Assembly: GCF_017545445.1 (NCBI RefSeq)
Contig: NZ_JAFWOM010000069.1
Coordinates: 62,001 to 126,000 of the forward strand
Direction: 5' to 3'
Source: Fibrobacter sp.
GTDB lineage: Bacteria > Fibrobacterota > Fibrobacteria > Fibrobacterales > Fibrobacteraceae
DNA length: 64,000 bases
Part shown: piece after piece, positions 35,144 to 44,020 of the stretch
How positions within the stretch are numbered: the stretch's first letter is position 1
How the letters are laid out: each line of letters begins with the position of its first letter
Made by a program: the position numbers and the translations under genes
The notes under the pieces: model-generated
What the model was told of the DNA's origin: nothing
The model's database searches: none
What the model saw: only the letters and a program-made list of their open reading frames with translations

Positions 35144-36196
35144 CTAGTAGTTTTTGAAAGACTCGATGAACTGTTGAATATGCCATTTTTTACTAACTAA
35201 AAGCAGAGTCCAAAATGCTTTTTTCCTGCAAAGATGGCATGCAATTTTTTCGGTAAGGGTAAAACAGTGTCTATTGAAATTAATGAGGGATTCTTTACAA
35301 TAAGGGTTGTTTAAAAAAGATAAAAATGTTGATTTCCTTTGGTTTGTAGAAATGTTTTTGTCGGGTCTATAAATACATTTATCTAGAGTATATAAAATAC
35401 ATTGAATAGTTCTGTTGTAAAATAGTTCTGTAGGAATTAAATCTGAATACATCTTTGCTATATTGTTGATGGATTCTAGATAAAAATAAATCTCATTCTC
35501 ATAATTTGCTTTATAGGTTTGGGATGCGGAATTGAATCTACAGACTTGAATGTAAAAATGAGAATTTGCCAAATAAGAAATTTTATTTGTTTTTAAAAAG
35601 GCGTTTAAACAGAAATATTGATCTTCGGAATAATGTAATTCGGTTTGAAATAGTATGTTGTTTTCCTGAATGAATAATCGGCGGTATGCTTTACAACATA
35701 CTCCAGCTAGTATAAGACCGTTGTTGTTTTTGGGAAAATATAATCTTGTAAGCATGTTTCTATACTGAATAGGCGATGCTATAGAAATGTCATGTTTGTA
35801 TAGATGGTAATGAAAAATATTGTTCTTTTTTTGGGAAACCTGTTCGAATAATAAAATGTCAGAATTCCATTCTTTTGCTTTATTATATATTTTTTCACAA
35901 AAAGTTTCTGTAATTCGATCATCGCTATCCACAAAGGTTATATATTCGCCTTTTGCTTGTTTTATACCGAAATTGCGCGTCGCAGATACCCCGCAATGGT
36001 CATGTTTGAAAAATTTGAACCTAGAATCTCTTGTGGCATATTCTTCACAAACTGAACATTCCGTTTCTGGAGCTCCATCAGAAACAACGATAAATTCGCA
36101 TTCCTGCATAGTTTGGGCGACTAATGAATCTAAACATGCTCGTAGATATTTTAGTGGAACTTTATAAACGGGAATGATAACTGAAATTTTAATCAT
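35144..36196 (-). CDS. glycosyltransferase family 2, 350 aa
   Basis: GT-A transferase: SVIIPVYKVPLKYLRACLDS, FIVVSDGAPE (the usual DDG replaced by SDG at about residue 38), GVSATRNFGIKQAKGEYITF, VDSDDRI (about 92-98). C-terminal half is AT-rich and diverged, with helix-rich acceptor-binding segments. It starts 3 bases from the stop of the next gene upstream. Acceptor and donor unknown. Confidence 0.87.
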   Translation of the reverse strand: MIKISVIIPVYKVPLKYLRACLDSLVAQTMQECEFIVVSDGAPETECSVCEEYATRDSRFKFFKHDHCGVSATRNFGIKQAKGEYITFVDSDDRITETFCEKIYNKAKEWNSDILLFEQVSQKKNNIFHYHLYKHDISIASPIQYRNMLTRLYFPKNNNGLILAGVCCKAYRRLFIQENNILFQTELHYSEDQYFCLNAFLKTNKISYLANSHFYIQVCRFNSASQTYKANYENEIYFYLESINNIAKMYSDLIPTELFYNRTIQCILYTLDKCIYRPDKNISTNQRKSTFLSFLNNPYCKESLINFNRHCFTLTEKIACHLCRKKAFWTLLLVSKKWHIQQFIESFKNY

Positions 36197-36199
36197 AAA

Positions 36200-37165
36200 T
36201 CAAAATTCCTTTCTAATGTGGAAAGGGAGTTTTCTGCAGAGAATGTATAGAAAAGGAAATTTGGAAAATATCTTTAAAAAGAATTTATGAAATAAAGGAA
36301 CTTGGGAAAAACTTTCTTCCTGAGTGTATTTTTGAAAATCAGAAAGATGTTTTTTTGCTTTGATTGGTGTTTTATTAGATTCAAACCAATAAGCGCATAG
36401 CAGTTGCCAACAAAGAGGAACGATTAATAATGGTAACAAGTCTTTTTCGTTTTTATCTTTAAAAAAAAGATAGCGTTGTTCAAAGACTTCAAGAACATCC
36501 CATGGATGGCGGCTTCCTGTTATACTATTGGAATGTCGAAAATAGTAGTATAGAATGCAGTTTGTATATACAATCTTTTTTGAATGGTAAAATAGAATGT
36601 ATGTTGTGTATTCGTCTTCGTGATATTTCCCAATTGGAAAATGCAGATTGGAAAATAATTCTTTTCTGTAGAGTTTTCCACAAGAAATTGTAAATGCTAT
36701 ATGGTCTTGTGAAAATAAGTGATAAAGGGCTTCTTTTGAAGAATATATTTGTATTTTAGAAATGTTGTTAGGCTTATTGCAAATGTCGTTTGTTTGAATA
36801 TTTTCTCCAATGGCAATATCTGCATTTTCTTTAATCGCTAATTCAAGTAAAATTTCAATATATTTTTCATCAACCCAATCGTCGCTATCTACAAACGAAA
36901 TATATTCGCCCTTGCAAATGTTAAGACCTGCATTCCGAGCGTCAGAAAGTCCACCGTTTCTTTTGTGAATGACTATGATGCGGTTGTCTTTTACTGCGTA
37001 CTCATCACAGATTTGTGGGCAACTGTCAGGAGAACCGTCGTCAACGAGAATAATCTCGAGATTTGTATAGGTTTGATTGACGATGCTGTTCAGGCAACGT
37101 CGAAGATAGGGCTCGACTTTATAGATTGGAATGATTATAGATATTAAGGAATTTGGTTTTTGCAT
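36200..37165 (-). CDS. glycosyltransferase family 2, 321 aa (paralogue of 38180 gene)
   Basis: N-terminal 125 residues (YKVEPYLRRCLNSIVNQTY, LVDDGSPDSCPQICDEYA, GGLSDARNAGLNICKGEYI, VDSDDWVDEKYIEILLELA) are almost the same as in the gene at 38180-39124, while the C-terminal halves diverge strongly. This points to duplication with gene conversion of the catalytic half and change of acceptor specificity. Intact DDG and DSDD motifs. Confidence 0.88.
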   Translation of the reverse strand: MQKPNSLISIIIPIYKVEPYLRRCLNSIVNQTYTNLEIILVDDGSPDSCPQICDEYAVKDNRIIVIHKRNGGLSDARNAGLNICKGEYISFVDSDDWVDEKYIEILLELAIKENADIAIGENIQTNDICNKPNNISKIQIYSSKEALYHLFSQDHIAFTISCGKLYRKELFSNLHFPIGKYHEDEYTTYILFYHSKKIVYTNCILYYYFRHSNSITGSRHPWDVLEVFEQRYLFFKDKNEKDLLPLLIVPLCWQLLCAYWFESNKTPIKAKKHLSDFQKYTQEESFSQVPLFHKFFLKIFSKFPFLYILCRKLPFHIRKEF

Positions 37166-37179
37166 CGATGTTAATTATT

Positions 37180-38187
37180 TTATGAATGAAATAATTGTTT
37201 TTTCCCAATGGCAAATTTTAATTTTGAATAAAAATTAAAATTTATTCCGGTTATGTTCCAAATGAAAGGAAAAAAATGAAGGGCTTTATTAATTTCAGTC
37301 CAAAGGTGGGGTTGTGTGTGTTTTATTGAGCTATATAAAATTTTCATGTCCTTATTGTCTGTATCATTTGAAATAATATTAAATAATACCATGCCGTAAT
37401 ATCTGATTAGCTGATTTAGCATTATGTTGTATTCGATTGAATTTAGGTACATAGGGGTTTTATTTAAAATGGAATTTATTACCATTGCTAAGTGGTGCCT
37501 GTTTTTTTCAAATTGAGCAGTTTCCATTGATTGGCCTTCTCTCCCTAGACGATATTGGTATAATTCTAAATTAAAGAAGATAAAGGTTTTTGAGTATTGT
37601 AGGGGAATGAGGTAGTATTCCATATCAGTATAGCATACACCTTCTAAAAGCGTTAAATGATGGTTTTTTAGAAGTTCTAATCGGTAGGTCATGGAATGCA
37701 TGCTTAAAATACCACTGATATCGTTAATATTTTTGCTTCGAAGGTTGTTTATTAGAAATAGGTTGTTTTCTTCTATGTTAAGAGAAAAAATTTTTTTTTG
37801 ATTTGTAATTTCAGTTCGTGGGGTAATGACTAAATCTGCATTTGTTGTTTTTAGTTTTTTTATAAAATCTATAAGTGCATCGGTATTAACCCAGTCATCA
37901 GCATCTAGGGGCCTAAAATATTTGCCTTTAGCAATGCTTAATCCTGCGTTTATGCAAGAACCATAATGACCATTGGGTTTGTCAATTATAGTTATGATGT
38001 CAGGTCTTCTTTTTTCGTATTCTTGCATTATCTGAAGAGAGTAATCTGTGCTACCGTCATTGACTAATATTATATCCAAATTAGAAGGAACGTCTTCTTT
38101 TGTTATTGAATCTAGACAGCTGTGTAAATATTTCTCCATATTATATGTAGGGACCACAATGGATAGTATTTTTTCTGAATTATTCAT
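37180..38187 (-). CDS. glycosyltransferase family 2, 335 aa
   Basis: GT-A transferase: VVPTYNMEKYLHSCLDSI, LVNDGSTDYS (about residues 41-50), GHYGSCINAGLSIAKGKYF, and LDADDWVN (about 93-100). The NGHYGxCxNxGL type is seen in transferases adding to capsule or teichoic-type chains. Its start overlaps the stop of the upstream GT2 gene by 8 bases. Strongly AT-rich. Confidence 0.87.
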   Translation of the reverse strand: MNNSEKILSIVVPTYNMEKYLHSCLDSITKEDVPSNLDIILVNDGSTDYSLQIMQEYEKRRPDIITIIDKPNGHYGSCINAGLSIAKGKYFRPLDADDWVNTDALIDFIKKLKTTNADLVITPRTEITNQKKIFSLNIEENNLFLINNLRSKNINDISGILSMHSMTYRLELLKNHHLTLLEGVCYTDMEYYLIPLQYSKTFIFFNLELYQYRLGREGQSMETAQFEKNRHHLAMVINSILNKTPMYLNSIEYNIMLNQLIRYYGMVLFNIISNDTDNKDMKILYSSIKHTQPHLWTEINKALHFFPFIWNITGINFNFYSKLKFAIGKKQLFHS

Positions 38188-39124
38188 GAATTTTACTAAA
38201 AGTAGAAGTGATGTTTTTTAAGATAATAAAAAAAAGAGGAAACTTAAGACTAACATATAGTATTAATGTTAGGATAGAGTGCGGTTTATTAGGGTATTTA
38301 TTGAAAAAATATCTTGCGTAAAAAATTTTTTGGGGGTCTGATGTGTTTTTGTATGCCCAAAGACAGTCCCAACATATTTTAGGGTACATTAAATGTGTTT
38401 GCTGTGGATGTCTCTTCATTAAGTATTTATATAAAAGTATTTGAGGCTCTAATGCATGAATGGGATCTTTAGTCATTCCCATAATGCTATTGGGGCGTTG
38501 AAAGTAATAATAAATGACGTTATTGGAGAAACATATTTTTTTTGAAAGATCATATAAAATATGACTTAGGTACGCGTCTTCGTATAATTTCCCTTTGGGA
38601 AATCTCAAAGATTTCCAAAGATTTCTCTTGTATATTTTTCCCCATGAAACAGTAAATGTAAGGCTGTTTTTTCCAAAAAGATTTTCTATAGCTTGAATTG
38701 AATTTAGTGATGAATACTCTGATTGTAATACTGTTTGACTCGCAATATTGTTGGTTGTTTTTTCATGCTTTCCAACTGCAATATCTGCATTTTCTTTTAT
38801 CGCTAAATCAAGTAAAATTTCAATATATTTTTCATCAACCCAGTCATCGCTATCTACAAACGAAATATACTCGCCTTTGCAAATGTCAAGGCCTGCATTT
38901 CTTGCGTCGGATAGTCCGCCATTTTCTTTATGGATGACAACGATGCGTTTGTCTTTTGCTGCGTATTCGTCGCAAATTTGTGGACAATTATCAGGAGAGC
39001 CGTCATCCACAAGGATGATTTCCAAATTTGTATAGGTCTGGTTGACTATACTATCTAAACAACGTCGCAGGTATGGCTCGACTTTGTAAATGGGGACAAT
39101 GATGGAGACTAAAGGCTGGGGCAT
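38180..39124 (-). CDS. glycosyltransferase family 2, 314 aa
   Basis: GT-A transferase: VSIIVPIYKVEPYLRRCLDS, ILVDDGSPDNCPQ, GGLSDARNAGLDICKG, FVDSDDWVDEKY. The first 125 residues closely match the 36200 gene; the remainder differs (WGKIYKRNLWKSLRFPKGKL). Start at 39124 is 9 bases after the HipA stop, so the polysaccharide operon is interrupted by the HipBA module here. Confidence 0.88.
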   Translation of the reverse strand: MPQPLVSIIVPIYKVEPYLRRCLDSIVNQTYTNLEIILVDDGSPDNCPQICDEYAAKDKRIVVIHKENGGLSDARNAGLDICKGEYISFVDSDDWVDEKYIEILLDLAIKENADIAVGKHEKTTNNIASQTVLQSEYSSLNSIQAIENLFGKNSLTFTVSWGKIYKRNLWKSLRFPKGKLYEDAYLSHILYDLSKKICFSNNVIYYYFQRPNSIMGMTKDPIHALEPQILLYKYLMKRHPQQTHLMYPKICWDCLWAYKNTSDPQKIFYARYFFNKYPNKPHSILTLILYVSLKFPLFFIILKNITSTFSKIHE

Positions 39125-39133
39125 TTTTTTCTC

Positions 39134-40366
39134 CTATATTGTCCTTATCAGCTTGTGCTGAATAGTTTCTAGTATGTCGCTATGTTTTTTAAGAATGGGG
39201 TCGTTCTTGATGATTTCGAATGCATTGTCGATTTTTTCGACGAGGCCATTGAATGTGTCTAGAATTGTTTTGGGCTTTAATCCGATTTGATTTCCCAGCA
39301 TTTCAAAATCGGCCTGATTTACTTTTTGAATTTCGTAATGCTTGCCGATTTTCATTGAAAGCTTTTGCGTGAGGTTTGGGTAGGCTAGAGTACAAACCGT
39401 ATCGTACATGGGCGTCAGTTTCACAGAATTGTCTTGGAATATCAAAGAATAGTTTTTCCCATGGGCGTCGCAGTTCCCGATAATGAAGTTGAAAAGTAGG
39501 TATTGCAAGAATGCGCGTGTTTCTAGCAAAGGAATAGTAGTCTGTGTTTTTATGAGCGTGTATATGTCTGCGATACTTGGACCACCGTCGTTCTGGTATT
39601 TGTTGTTGCTCAATATTCCGAGTGCTTGGCAGGCGTCTTCTTGGTGCAGGCGTGATATCTCGTTGCCTTTGCAGAGGCGGTCATAACGCTCTATTAAGAG
39701 AAATTCTACGTCCTCAATCTGTATAAGTTTTGTATTTGGAACTTGCAATCCGGATTGTTCTGCCAACTTCATGCAGATGTATTCATTGGCAGATAGTGTA
39801 GAAAGTGTACCTTGCCCTGTGGGTTTGACGATATGAGTCGATGGGGCTCCATTTTTAGGCATATAAAATTTCCCGTTTTTATAGGCGAGGGGGAGCTTTT
39901 CTTGTGCTCCGGCAAGTGAAAGACGGAGCTTTTCTTTGGCCTTGAGTAAGGGGCGGGCGTCTATGTTTCTGATGTACTCGACTAAATTCTTTTGAGATAA
40001 TGTTTCGTAATTTTCTGGTGAAAAAGTATAAGTGCTTTGGATCTTGTTTTGTTCACCTTCAGGCAGAATTGAGACCATTCCGGCGCATTCTCCGCCGAGT
40101 TCCTTAAGTAGTTTGAGAGTGCTTGTCTCGGAAACATGTAAATAGTCGGAAATTCTTTTTTTGACATCTCCTTCTGGTAAAAGTCCTTCGAAAAATGGTA
40201 AGCACTTTTTTTGAGGATATTCATTCGTGCTCAACGGAAGCGAAAGGGAAAGCGGTGGAAGCCCTGCTTCGATATAGGCCGGATCGTATGAAAAGACGAC
40301 TCCGTTTTGGGCCGTAGATGTCAGGTGACCCGCTAGATTTTCGCCTAGATAGACCGACAACTTCAT
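39134..40366 (-). CDS. hipA: HipA toxin kinase
   Basis: Type II toxin: a Ser/Thr kinase that in E. coli inactivates glutamyl-tRNA synthetase and induces dormancy. N-terminal HipA_N domain (1-100: LAGHLTSTAQNGVVFSYDP, LPLSTNEYP, FFEGLLPEGDVKKRI), kinase core with LSLAGAQEKLPLAYKNGKFY (ATP-binding loop), catalytic loop IIGNCDAHGKNYSL (about residues 296-309) and metal motif MYDTVCTLAY. 410 aa is normal, and catalytic residues are present. It overlaps hipB by four bases (ATGA at 40366-40363), so it is translationally coupled. Confidence 0.93.
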   Translation of the reverse strand: MKLSVYLGENLAGHLTSTAQNGVVFSYDPAYIEAGLPPLSLSLPLSTNEYPQKKCLPFFEGLLPEGDVKKRISDYLHVSETSTLKLLKELGGECAGMVSILPEGEQNKIQSTYTFSPENYETLSQKNLVEYIRNIDARPLLKAKEKLRLSLAGAQEKLPLAYKNGKFYMPKNGAPSTHIVKPTGQGTLSTLSANEYICMKLAEQSGLQVPNTKLIQIEDVEFLLIERYDRLCKGNEISRLHQEDACQALGILSNNKYQNDGGPSIADIYTLIKTQTTIPLLETRAFLQYLLFNFIIGNCDAHGKNYSLIFQDNSVKLTPMYDTVCTLAYPNLTQKLSMKIGKHYEIQKVNQADFEMLGNQIGLKPKTILDTFNGLVEKIDNAFEIIKNDPILKKHSDILETIQHKLIRTI

Positions 40367-40584
40367 TTGCTATCTCCGTTTTCGCTAACCTGGATTTTGA
40401 GGCCTAACATCAACATCACATGAAGAACTTTTTCTAGGTGAAGGGTCTGTTTGCCATTTTCAAGTTCCGAGAAAAAACGGAGTCCGACACCACAAAATGC
40501 AGCGCATTCTGCTTGCGTTAGTTTGAGGCTTTTGCGTCTATTCTTTATTGCTGCCGAAATGTCTTTTGCACTTTGGATGTCCAT
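40363..40584 (-). CDS. hipB: HipB antitoxin
   Basis: 73-aa HTH protein (Xre type): SIKNRRKSLKLTQAECAAFC helix-turn-helix start replaced by AAIKNRRKSLKLTQAECAAF, then GVGLRFFSELENGKQTLHLEK and a C-terminal strand LGLKIQVSENGDSK. It binds and neutralises HipA and represses its own operon. Two identical palindromic boxes upstream (40600-40613 and 40649-40662) are the probable operators. Confidence 0.92.
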   Translation of the reverse strand: MDIQSAKDISAAIKNRRKSLKLTQAECAAFCGVGLRFFSELENGKQTLHLEKVLHVMLMLGLKIQVSENGDSK

Positions 40585-40599
40585 GTCTTAAATATAATA

Positions 40600-40613
40600 T
40601 TCCCGAACGGGAA
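40600..40613. promoter_or_regulatory. HipB operator box 1
   Basis: TTCCCG-AA-CGGGAA, an inverted repeat 16 bases upstream of the hipB start. Same core as box 2, centre-to-centre distance 49 bases. Confidence 0.75.
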
Positions 40614-40644
40614 AATCAATAAGGACTACTGCAAAATATGCGAA

Positions 40645-40666
40645 AATATTCCCGAACGGGAATATT
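40645..40666. promoter_or_regulatory. HipB operator box 2
   Basis: Extended inverted repeat AATATTCCCG-AA-CGGGAATATT style: 10-base arms (40645-40654 and 40657-40666) around AA. It contains the same TTCCCG/CGGGAA core as box 1. Two boxes suggest looping or cooperative HipB binding, as in known hipBA operons. Confidence 0.75.
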
Positions 40667-40683
40667 TTTTGAGGACTAGGATT

Positions 40684-41652
40684 TTAATCTTGAATTTCTT
40701 TATCCACGTTCTCCATATCTGTCAGCCAAGTGTCGTAAAAGTTTGAATTTTTCCCGTATGAATTATCCATTAGATACACGGTTTTGCCCATCATGGCTGA
40801 TGCGATGGCTATGTGCAAACGTGTAGAGTAGATTGTATCATATTGGTTTATAAAGTTGATGCAATCTTTTAAGTATTGCGGACGGTAGAAATGTATTCGC
40901 ATCAGATCTATCAGGCGGTTAATTGGTTTGACTCCTTTGATATTTGCAAAAAAGTTTAGCCAGCCAACGATGTAATCTGCACGGTCGTATTTAGTGGCTT
41001 TGTATTCGAATGTTGGCCAGTCGTGAATTTCTGCATTTGGTGGGATGAAACTTGGTGTCGTGTCTGTTTTTAATTCTTTATCCAGGCGTTTGGCGTATAG
41101 AACTTTTCCAGTTTCTTTATTGTTGATTTGGCCGTATTTTTCAAAATCTATAAAGAAGGCCATGTCGGGAACGAGAAGGATTGTATTTTTGGGGAAGTGT
41201 TCCTTCATGAATGAGTACGAAACTTTATCACGGGCGCACATTGTCACATTGGGATGTTGCGCAAAGAAGGTTTCATCTTTTTTGATGTTTTCAGAATTTT
41301 CGTACCAGACTGTTTGTGGAAAAATTATAACTCTGTTTTGAGGATGTAATTCAATAATTTCTTTGCGAAATTTGTGATGTCTTTCCCAGAGGTCACCAAA
41401 ATTTCCGCCGCCCTGTAATAGTATAAGAGTGTCTTTAGGAATGTTGTGATTGTAATATGTAGATAAACTTGCACTATACAAACATTTGTGCTTTACCTGC
41501 TTTAAAAATCGCAGAGTCCCTTCCCAAATGAGTGTGTCGCCAATGTTTTCGTAATAAGGTAATTCTAGATAAACGTAATTAAAATCAATCAGCGGAAGTA
41601 ACTGCTGATTGATTATTTGGCGAAGTTCTAATAATTTTTTTAAGTAATTCAT
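40684..41652 (-). CDS. polysaccharide pyruvyl transferase family protein, 322 aa
   Basis: PS_pyruv_trans family (CsaB/EpsO-like), which puts pyruvate ketals on surface sugars. Visible: LPYYENIGDTLIWEGTLRF, LLQGGGNFGDLWERHH (about residues 78-93), VIIFPQTVWYE, MCARDKVSYSFMKEHFP, YSTRLHIAIASAMMGKTVYL (about 283-302). The ATG overlaps the stop of the radical SAM gene by four bases, and it lies upstream of hipB, whose promoter is separate. Confidence 0.88.
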   Translation of the reverse strand: MNYLKKLLELRQIINQQLLPLIDFNYVYLELPYYENIGDTLIWEGTLRFLKQVKHKCLYSASLSTYYNHNIPKDTLILLQGGGNFGDLWERHHKFRKEIIELHPQNRVIIFPQTVWYENSENIKKDETFFAQHPNVTMCARDKVSYSFMKEHFPKNTILLVPDMAFFIDFEKYGQINNKETGKVLYAKRLDKELKTDTTPSFIPPNAEIHDWPTFEYKATKYDRADYIVGWLNFFANIKGVKPINRLIDLMRIHFYRPQYLKDCINFINQYDTIYSTRLHIAIASAMMGKTVYLMDNSYGKNSNFYDTWLTDMENVDKEIQD

Positions 41653-42761
41653 GAAATTATTTTTATCAGTCGTTGTAATGCATTCCTAAAGTGTAATCTG
41701 AATATGAATTTACGGAATAAAAAAGGAATGTGCGTGAAAAAAGATGTAATTTCAAATTCTGTTTTTTGAATAAATTTTATTGGTGGATTGACGTCTTCAA
41801 ATTGCTCATATAGGAATTCCTCCATTTCTTTTGTATACCAGTGTGCTTCTTTTCTATTTCGTAGCTGCCCATAAGATGGGAGGGGCATAAGAGATGGTAT
41901 ACATCCTTGAGAGAGAAAGTGTGATGAGTTGAGGCAGTATTTGCAAGTACAATTTCTTCCGATTGGATGAAATGGAATTGGTTCTTCTGGTTTTTCAAAA
42001 ATATTGTATTTAAATCCATTCCCGTAGCATCCGGTAAGTATACCTGATGCCATATCTAAGGTGGCGCTCCAATATCCTGCGTAACAAAACTCTTTTCTTT
42101 TGACCATGAAATTTTTGCATGTAAATTCGAATAATGGCGAATTCATTTCACTACCAATGTGTTTGTATTCTTCAAATGATAGCTTTGTCATTGGTGTGAA
42201 TGTATTATTACTTTCGTCTCGGGTTAAAGCAACTTGGGGAAGTGCGCCTACGTGCTCTAGGGATAGTTTTTTTATGTCTTCCCAATAAGGGATATATTCA
42301 TCAACTAAATTAATTTGAAGAAGGATTGAACATCCTGCTTCACGGACTTTGCGGATGTTCTTAAAGAACGTCTCTAATAAATTTCTTTTTTTTAATTCAA
42401 TGTAGTGAAACGAAAAAGAAAAGTGAAGATGGTTGTGGTAGCCCTCGGTCTCGTTTAATAATACGTCAAATTTGTTAGAAATTGTCCCGTTTGTGGTTAT
42501 ATTTACAAAATGACCTTGTTTAAGAATTTCCTTTGTGATTTGGGGTAACTCTTTTGATAGTAGAGTTTCTCCTTGAGCTGTCATTGAGATGAGGGAGGTC
42601 CCCCCAAGACGTTTTTTTGAAAGCGATTTGCCTATTATTTCTGGCGAATAATTGTAATGGCCAGGATCTTGTTTACGCCTTCCTTGCTGTATTAAGTAGC
42701 AGTAACTGCATTCCAAATTACAAGTAGAATTTGGTATTAGGCATTCTAGAAATCGTCTCAT
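41649..42761 (-). CDS. radical SAM protein in polysaccharide cluster, 370 aa
   Basis: Radical SAM enzyme: CX3CX2C cluster motif C14-C18-C21 (NSTCNLECSYCYL), glycine-rich GGTSLISMTAQGETLL, ITTNGT strand. A C-terminal group of cysteines (GRNCTCKYC ... SQGC, about residues 268-290) can hold a second iron-sulfur cluster, as in SPASM-like enzymes. The substrate is unknown; the place between the exporter ATPase and a pyruvyl transferase suggests modification of a sugar or lipid carrier. Its ATG overlaps the last base of the ATPase gene stop region (42761), so it is in the same operon. Confidence 0.85.
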   Translation of the reverse strand: MRRFLECLIPNSTCNLECSYCYLIQQGRRKQDPGHYNYSPEIIGKSLSKKRLGGTSLISMTAQGETLLSKELPQITKEILKQGHFVNITTNGTISNKFDVLLNETEGYHNHLHFSFSFHYIELKKRNLLETFFKNIRKVREAGCSILLQINLVDEYIPYWEDIKKLSLEHVGALPQVALTRDESNNTFTPMTKLSFEEYKHIGSEMNSPLFEFTCKNFMVKRKEFCYAGYWSATLDMASGILTGCYGNGFKYNIFEKPEEPIPFHPIGRNCTCKYCLNSSHFLSQGCIPSLMPLPSYGQLRNRKEAHWYTKEMEEFLYEQFEDVNPPIKFIQKTEFEITSFFTHIPFLFRKFIFRLHFRNALQRLIKIIS

Positions 42762-44020
42762 TATATAGTTTCCAATCCTGCAAATCCTTCAAGAGGTATG
42801 TTTAAGGGTTGTCCTAATGCGTCCGTACTTCCGCATATTTCTAGGTTTGCTAAATGAGGGCTATGAAAATAATGGATGCTTTTATTGTACAAAAGTAAGT
42901 CAAGAATTAAATTACCGTGATTTAAATATTTAGGAAGTTTGATATTCCGTTTAATTGTAAAATGTCCGGCTTCAAAATGTAATAATTGTCCTTTATAGGT
43001 TGATTCGGCGAGTGTTGCTAAAGGAAGATTGCTGGTTGTTTTGAAAATTAATTTTATATTGCTCGTAAATTTTTGAAGAGAATTTCCATTTATTTCAATT
43101 TCAAGACTTTCTTGATTTGGCACGATTGTTTGTTGTGTGGACTCGTTTTGGTTGAGTTTTATAGATTCTATTGATATGAATGGCAATTTTTGGGTTATTG
43201 TATCAACCATACGAGTTTGGAGAATGGTTGAACCATATTTGAGATAGTAATCTATAGAATTGTCAATATTGCCGCTGAACGCTATTTCACCGTTGTTTAA
43301 GACTAGTCCTCTTGTGCATAGGCTTTTCACCGCGCCCATATTATGGCTCACGAACAGCACGGTTCGGCCTTCTCCGCGGCTTACGTCCTGCATCTTGCCG
43401 ATGGCTTTCTTCTGGAATTCGGCGTCGCCGACGGCAAGCACTTCGTCCACCACGAGGATTTCGGGTTCCAGGTGTGCCGCGATGGCGAACCCGAGGCGTA
43501 CGGTCATGCCGCTGCTGTAGCGCTTCACGGGGGTGTCCAGGTAGCGTTCGCAGCCGCTGAAGTCCACGATTTCGTCTAGCTTGCGGGTAATCTCGGCGCG
43601 GCTCATGCCCATGATGGCGCCGTTCATGTAGATATTCTCGCGACCGGTCATCTCCGGGTGGAACCCGGTGCCCACTTCGAGGAGGCTTGCAATGCGGCCC
43701 CGTGCGCGGATGGTGCCGGTGGTGGGGGCGGTCACGCGGCTCAGCAGCTTGAGGAGCGTGCTCTTGCCGGCGCCGTTACGCCCGATGATTCCCACGACGT
43801 CGCCCTGTTCCACCTTGAAGTTGATGTCCTTGAGGGCCCACACGTATTCGCTTGCGCCCTTGTGCGCGCGGTCGTTGACTTCGCCTACTTTGAGGTAGGG
43901 GTCTTCGCGGCGCAGCACCTTGGTCTGCCAGAACCTGTTGAGGTCGTGGCTGAGCGTCCCGGTGCTCACTAGCCCCAGTCGGTACTGCTTGCTGATATTT
44001 TCAAATTCGATGGCGGTCAT
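42761..44020 (-). CDS. wzt: polysaccharide ABC exporter ATPase (Wzt-like), 419 aa
   Basis: ATPase of an ABC-2 exporter for O-antigen or teichoic-type polymers. Residues 1-240: Walker A GIIGRNGAGKSTLL (77-90), signature KRYSSGMTVRLGF (about 157-169), Walker B EILVVDEVLAVGD, switch FVSHNMGAVKSLC. Residues about 250-419: Wzt-C-like beta-sandwich that recognises the polymer end. Base composition jumps within the gene near 43310: GC-rich for the ATPase half, AT-rich for the recognition half, so it is a mosaic. The matching permease lies 7 kb away (51044), separated by AbiE modules. A partial copy of its 5' end lies at 47116-47397. Confidence 0.92.
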   Translation of the reverse strand: MTAIEFENISKQYRLGLVSTGTLSHDLNRFWQTKVLRREDPYLKVGEVNDRAHKGASEYVWALKDINFKVEQGDVVGIIGRNGAGKSTLLKLLSRVTAPTTGTIRARGRIASLLEVGTGFHPEMTGRENIYMNGAIMGMSRAEITRKLDEIVDFSGCERYLDTPVKRYSSGMTVRLGFAIAAHLEPEILVVDEVLAVGDAEFQKKAIGKMQDVSRGEGRTVLFVSHNMGAVKSLCTRGLVLNNGEIAFSGNIDNSIDYYLKYGSTILQTRMVDTITQKLPFISIESIKLNQNESTQQTIVPNQESLEIEINGNSLQKFTSNIKLIFKTTSNLPLATLAESTYKGQLLHFEAGHFTIKRNIKLPKYLNHGNLILDLLLYNKSIHYFHSPHLANLEICGSTDALGQPLNIPLEGFAGLETI

